Source: an uncultured Acetatifactor sp.
Lineage (GTDB): Bacteria; Bacillota; Clostridia; Lachnospirales; Lachnospiraceae
Reading direction: 5' to 3'
Assembly: GCA_910589655.1 (NCBI GenBank)
Contig: CAJUTJ010000106.1
Span: 1 to 64,000, forward strand
DNA: 64,000 bases
Shown: positions 60,176 to 64,000 of the stretch, piece after piece
How the letters are laid out: each line of letters starts with the position of its first letter
Position numbering within the stretch: the first letter of the stretch is position 1
Notes under the pieces: model-generated
The model's database searches: none
The model's input: only the letters and a program-made list of their open reading frames with translations
Told to the model about the DNA's origin: nothing
Position numbers and translations under genes: made by a program

Positions 60176-61923
60176 TGAAACAAATCATTTTAAAGTATTT
60201 GAAACCCTACTTCCCACGAATGGGGGTGGGGTTTCTCATCAAATTTATCGGAACGATTATGGATTTATGTATTCCATACATACTGGCGCATATTATTGAT
60301 ACCGTTATCCTGACGAAGAATAAAGGGCTGATATTCGGGTGGGGAGCCTTAATGATTGTGTGTTCCCTGCTGGCGGTGTCCTTTAATATTATTGCAAACC
60401 GGATGGCATCCAGAGTCTCCGGTGACGCGACGGAAAATATACGGCATGACTTATTCTCAAAGACGATGCGGCTTTCCAATGCGCAGACGGATTTCTATAC
60501 AAAACCTTCTCTGATATCCAGAATGACTTCGGACACTTATAACCTTCATCAAATGCTGGGGCGGATCCAGCGTTTGGGAGTTCGTGCGCCGATTTTGCTG
60601 GTGGGGGGACTCTGCGTAACCTTTACATTGGACTATGCCATGGCCTGTGTGTTGCTTGCGGTTCTGCCGCTGCTGGGATTTATCACGGTGTATGTATCCA
60701 GAAGGAGTATTCCCATGTTCGGCGGGCTTCAGGAGGCGAACGATCGTTTTGTCAGAATGGTTAGAGAGGATATTGCGGGTATCCGCGTGATTAAAGCCCT
60801 GTCCAAAACAGATTACGAGACGGAGAAGTTCCGCTCTATCAACAGAGAAGTGGTGGAGAGAGAGCGGAAGAACGGTATGGTTATGTCTATCATTAATCCG
60901 TCCATGAACATTCTGCTGAATCTGGGTTTGGTAGGAGTCATTTTGGTGGGGGCGTACCGTGTTAATGCCGGAACTTCAGAGGTGGGCAAGATACTTGCTT
61001 TTACCACTTATTTTACGATTATCTTGAATGCTATGATGTCCATCTCAAAAATGTTTACCATTTTATCCAAGGCAATCGCTTCAGGCAATCGAATCTGGTA
61101 TGTACTGGAGGGGGAAGACGACATGCGTGTTATGGAGATCTATGGGGAGGCAATGGGGGACGAAGGAAGCCGGGGAGATTCTGCGGAAGCGGAAGATTGC
61201 GAGATTTGCTTTGACCATGTTACCTTTTCTTACTTAAAAAAGGGAGAGGCCAATGTAAAGGATTTATCCTTCCGGATTAAAAAGGGAGAGACTCTTGGGA
61301 TTATCGGCGAGATCGGATCCGGTAAATCTACTATTATTAATTTGATGATGAGAATGTATGACGCCGATCAGGGGCGTATTCTTATCGCGGGAAAGGATGT
61401 CCGCAGTTACGAACCTTCGGAACTGAAACAGAAATTCGGCGTGGTATTCCAGAACGATACGATTTTCGAGGATACCATAGCGGAAAATGTAACTTTGGGC
61501 AGAAAGATCAGCAGCAAACAGCTTCAGGATGCGTTGTTTTATGCCAGAGCCAGTGAATTTGTGAAGAATCGGGACGACAAAGAGGGGGAGGCGTTGAACA
61601 TAAAGGGCGCCAACCTAAGCGGCGGACAGAAACAGCGTGTGCTGATTGCGAGAGCCTTGGCGGCAAGACCGGAGATCTTGATTTTAGACGATTCCTCCAG
61701 CGCATTGGATTATCGTACCGATGCAGAGATGCGGAAAGGGATCCGGGAGCATTTTCAGGATACGACATTGGTGATAGTAGCGCAGAGAGTCAGTTCCATA
61801 CGGAATGCGGATCATATACTTGTTTTGGAGGACGGTGTTCCCATCGGATACGGCACTCATGAGGAATTGATGGAAGGTTGTGATGTCTACAGTGAGATCA
61901 GCAGATCCCAGATGGGGGCATGA
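60175..61923 (+). CDS. ABC exporter half-transporter (permease-ATPase), first subunit
   Basis: 582 residues. Six helices (about 15-300) form a type I exporter membrane domain with FIGTIMDLCIPYILAHIIDT, and FTTYFTIILNAMMSISKM at the end. The ATPase has Walker A GEIGSGKSTIINLMMRMYD, Q-loop VFQNDTIF, signature NLSGGQKQRVLIARALA, Walker B ILILDDSSSALD, and an H-loop replaced by VIVAQR, where Gln takes the place of the usual His. The catalytic base position after Walker B is Asp rather than Glu (LILDDSS). This side of the dimer is therefore probably the degenerate site, as in many heterodimeric exporters. It starts within the stop codon of the chemotaxis receptor gene. Substrate unknown. Confidence 0.92.
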   Translation: MKQIILKYLKPYFPRMGVGFLIKFIGTIMDLCIPYILAHIIDTVILTKNKGLIFGWGALMIVCSLLAVSFNIIANRMASRVSGDATENIRHDLFSKTMRLSNAQTDFYTKPSLISRMTSDTYNLHQMLGRIQRLGVRAPILLVGGLCVTFTLDYAMACVLLAVLPLLGFITVYVSRRSIPMFGGLQEANDRFVRMVREDIAGIRVIKALSKTDYETEKFRSINREVVERERKNGMVMSIINPSMNILLNLGLVGVILVGAYRVNAGTSEVGKILAFTTYFTIILNAMMSISKMFTILSKAIASGNRIWYVLEGEDDMRVMEIYGEAMGDEGSRGDSAEAEDCEICFDHVTFSYLKKGEANVKDLSFRIKKGETLGIIGEIGSGKSTIINLMMRMYDADQGRILIAGKDVRSYEPSELKQKFGVVFQNDTIFEDTIAENVTLGRKISSKQLQDALFYARASEFVKNRDDKEGEALNIKGANLSGGQKQRVLIARALAARPEILILDDSSSALDYRTDAEMRKGIREHFQDTTLVIVAQRVSSIRNADHILVLEDGVPIGYGTHEELMEGCDVYSEISRSQMGA

Positions 61924-62170
61924 TACAAGATTTATTTTGCAAATGATGCTGCTGCGGCATTTTTGATTCCAGCGGGCAATGAGCCAAGCGGCTGTGTATG
62001 TATGGACATAAAGCATTGTGCCATGGCTTGGCGAATGACACGGGGGTTGGCACATCCCCTTATAATGCACACAAGGAGTATAAGTTTGGAAGTAAACTTC
62101 CAAATATTGATTGGTATGTGCGCAAGAGGATGTGTAAACACCCCTCTTTAAGCGCATTAGGAGTATAGAT
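61924..62170 (+). other. Spacer between the two exporter genes
   Basis: 247 bases with a perfect hairpin TTTGGAAG-TAAA-CTTCCAAA (62083-62102) and imperfect inverted repeats further on. No reading frame is supported. An internal promoter or processing site is possible. Confidence 0.45.
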
Positions 62171-63925
62171 ATGAATACGGAGAAAAAGCGGTATTCCAAG
62201 CGGACGATTCTGAGGCTTGGACAATATATGTGGCAGTATAAATGGCTGTTGGCGCTGGCAATGATTTGTACTTTGGGAAGCAATTTGTTTTCTCTTATCG
62301 GCCCTAAGCTCACCGGACTTAGTATCGGGGCGATAGAGAGCGGAAGGGGCGCAGTGGATTTTGAAAAAGTCTTCTACTATGCGGGCTGGATGGCGCTGTT
62401 CTATGTAGTGTCTGCGCTTATGTCCTACGGCCTGCATGTGCTCATGCTGACAATCAGCCGCAAGGTGGTTTACCGTATGCGGCAGGATGTGTTCGAAAAG
62501 CTGATGACGCTGCCGGTGGGATATTTCGATGTGCATCAGACCGGTGATATTATCAGCCGCATTTCCTATGATATCGACACGGTTAACGCATCCCTGTCTA
62601 ATGATCTAGTGCAGCTTTTGACCACGGTGATCACGGTCACCGGAGCGCTCTTGATGATGCTGTCGATTTCACCCAAGCTGGTGCTGGTATTTGCTTTTAC
62701 AGTGCCTCTTTCCGTGCTGATCACAAAGTATATCACCGGTAAGACCAGACCACTGTTCCGCCAGCGTTCCGCAAAGCTGGGAGAATTGAACGGCTTTGTG
62801 GAAGAGATGATTTCGGGACAGAAGACACTGAAAGCATATAACAGGGAGGAATATACGCAAGGGAAATTCGACAAGAAGAATAAGACGGCGGTGGAAGCGT
62901 ATTACAGAGCCGAGTATTACGGAAGTGTGGTGGGGCCTTGTGTAAATTTTATCAATAATTTGTCCCTGTCTCTGATCAGTGTATTCGGTGCTCTGCTGTA
63001 TCTGGCCGGAAGCATGAGAATCGGAGATATCTCTTCATTTGTATTGTATTCCAGAAAATTTTCCGGGCCTATTAACGAGGCGGCCAATATTTTCAGCGAG
63101 CTTCAGTCGGCTTTGGCCGCGGCAGAGCGGGTATTCCGGCTGATTGAGGAGGCTTCGGAACCTGCGGATGCAGAGAATGCCATTGTTTTGGAGGGCGCTC
63201 GGGGAGAGGTGGAGCTTCAGTCCGTGAATTTCGGATATCTGCCCGGCAAGACCATCATACATGACCTCAGCTTCCGGGCACAGCCGGGGAAGCTGATAGC
63301 GATAGTGGGACCTACGGGAGCCGGGAAAACCACTTTGATTAATCTGCTGATGCGGTTTTATGACCCTGACAGCGGTACGATTACGGTGGACGGAAAGCCC
63401 AACGCTATGATGACCAGAAGCAGTCTGCGGAAAGCCTATGCCATGGTGCTTCAAGATACTTGGCTTTTCTACGGAAGCATCTATGAAAATCTGGCCTACG
63501 GTAAGGAGGGAGCAACCAGAGAGGATGTGGAAGCGGCGGCAAGGGCGGCTCATATTCATTCCTTTATCAAGCGGCTTCCGGAGGGATACGACACCATTCT
63601 GACGGACGAGGGCACGAATATCTCCAAAGGACAGAAACAGCTTTTGACCATAGCAAGGGCAATGCTTCTGGATTCCAAAATGCTGATATTGGACGAAGCT
63701 ACTTCCAATGTGGATACCCGCACGGAACGTCAGATTCAGAAAGCTATGCTGAAACTGATGGAGGGAAAAACTTGTTTTGTGATTGCCCACAGGCTGTCTA
63801 CCATTGAAAATGCAGATTTGATTTTAGTGGTCAACGACGGCGAGGTAGTGGAGCAAGGGACACATGGGGAATTGATGGAGCGGCAAGGTGTGTATAGGCG
63901 CCTTTATAACGCACAGTTTGAGTAG
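62171..63925 (+). CDS. ABC exporter half-transporter (permease-ATPase), second subunit
   Basis: 584 residues. Type I exporter membrane domain with LALAMICTLGSNLFSLIGPK and LPVGYFDVHQTGDIISRISY, the latter a typical intracellular loop. The ATPase is canonical: Walker A GPTGAGKTTLINLLMRFYD, Q-loop MVLQDTWLFYG, signature ISKGQKQLLTIARAML (SKGQ in place of SGGQ), Walker B MLILDEATSNVD with catalytic Glu, and H-loop FVIAHRLSTI. It supplies the catalytic residues that the preceding subunit lacks, so the pair is an asymmetric heterodimer of the TM287/288 or BmrCD type, often drug or lipid exporters. AGGAG lies upstream. Confidence 0.93.
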   Translation: MNTEKKRYSKRTILRLGQYMWQYKWLLALAMICTLGSNLFSLIGPKLTGLSIGAIESGRGAVDFEKVFYYAGWMALFYVVSALMSYGLHVLMLTISRKVVYRMRQDVFEKLMTLPVGYFDVHQTGDIISRISYDIDTVNASLSNDLVQLLTTVITVTGALLMMLSISPKLVLVFAFTVPLSVLITKYITGKTRPLFRQRSAKLGELNGFVEEMISGQKTLKAYNREEYTQGKFDKKNKTAVEAYYRAEYYGSVVGPCVNFINNLSLSLISVFGALLYLAGSMRIGDISSFVLYSRKFSGPINEAANIFSELQSALAAAERVFRLIEEASEPADAENAIVLEGARGEVELQSVNFGYLPGKTIIHDLSFRAQPGKLIAIVGPTGAGKTTLINLLMRFYDPDSGTITVDGKPNAMMTRSSLRKAYAMVLQDTWLFYGSIYENLAYGKEGATREDVEAAARAAHIHSFIKRLPEGYDTILTDEGTNISKGQKQLLTIARAMLLDSKMLILDEATSNVDTRTERQIQKAMLKLMEGKTCFVIAHRLSTIENADLILVVNDGEVVEQGTHGELMERQGVYRRLYNAQFE

Positions 63926-64000
63926 AATTGGGCGGAAAAGTTAAAAGCTCCGTTCAGACGGGATCCTGCAGAGTATCCAAACATGAGAATGAATTCTGCT
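63926..64000 (+). other. Right edge, no feature
   Basis: 75 bases after the exporter gene with no recognisable gene, terminator or repeat before the window ends. Confidence 0.5.

Overview
The window reads as chromosomal DNA of an endospore-forming member of the Clostridia, most likely family Lachnospiraceae. The evidence is an alpha/beta-type small acid-soluble spore protein, a TM1266-type iron-only hydrogenase regulator, a DUF4250 gene, strong AGGAGG ribosome binding sites, and a tig-clpP-clpX-engB core block. No rRNA, tRNA or CRISPR array was seen. Species identity cannot be fixed from the sequence alone.

Layout. (1) 1-4.3 kb: a Hanks-type Ser/Thr kinase, a transaldolase-like fructose-6-phosphate aldolase, an ankyrin-repeat protein and a solitary minus-strand tyrosine recombinase. 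(2) 5.0-7.8 kb: a compact cell-wall operon of class B sortase, LCP-family glycopolymer ligase and a secreted protein with a SPKTA-type sorting tail. (3) 7.9-34.4 kb: a large surface-polysaccharide locus, all on the plus strand. It has GT4 and GT2 glycosyltransferases, a repeat-rich lipoprotein, a Wzm/Wzt-like ABC exporter whose two subunits both carry unusual N-terminal additions, and a pyruvyl transferase. It also has two GlfT2-like galactofuranosyltransferases, a MenD-like ThDP enzyme, an MDR dehydrogenase, a 1516-residue four-module fusion, two DUF6270-like paralogues and UDP-galactopyranose mutase (glf). Together these predict a galactofuranose-containing, probably pyruvylated polymer exported by an ABC transporter and perhaps attached to the wall by the LCP protein upstream.

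(4) 34.5-38.4 kb: a spore protein gene, then a lipoprotein/permease-ATPase uptake system behind an elaborate predicted RNA leader, and the hydrogenase regulator. (5) 38.6-44.9 kb: the housekeeping block tig, clpP, clpX, engB, then an AI-2E-family permease and an orphan OmpR-type regulator. (6) 45-48.9 kb: a TraX-like membrane protein, a GH105 hydrolase, a cold-shock protein, and a membrane-anchored EIIA-Glc-like protein lacking both active-site histidines. (7) 49-52.8 kb: a CsoR-regulated copper export operon with twin palindromic operators and a CopA-CopZ fusion. (8) 53.3-64 kb: clpB, DUF4250, an ASKHA/DUF4445 protein, a methyl-accepting chemotaxis protein translationally coupled to one ABC exporter half, and the partner half.

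Two themes run through the window. The first is a family of short intergenic elements with about 12-bp terminal inverted repeats (GTTACT...AGTAAC) and a conserved internal hairpin: two complete copies, several fragments, and one compensatory base-pair change. The second is in-frame tandem repeats with units of 30, 33, 36, 45, 54 or 108 bp, sitting in linkers of at least seven unrelated genes, which suggests frequent slippage or recombination of linker lengths.
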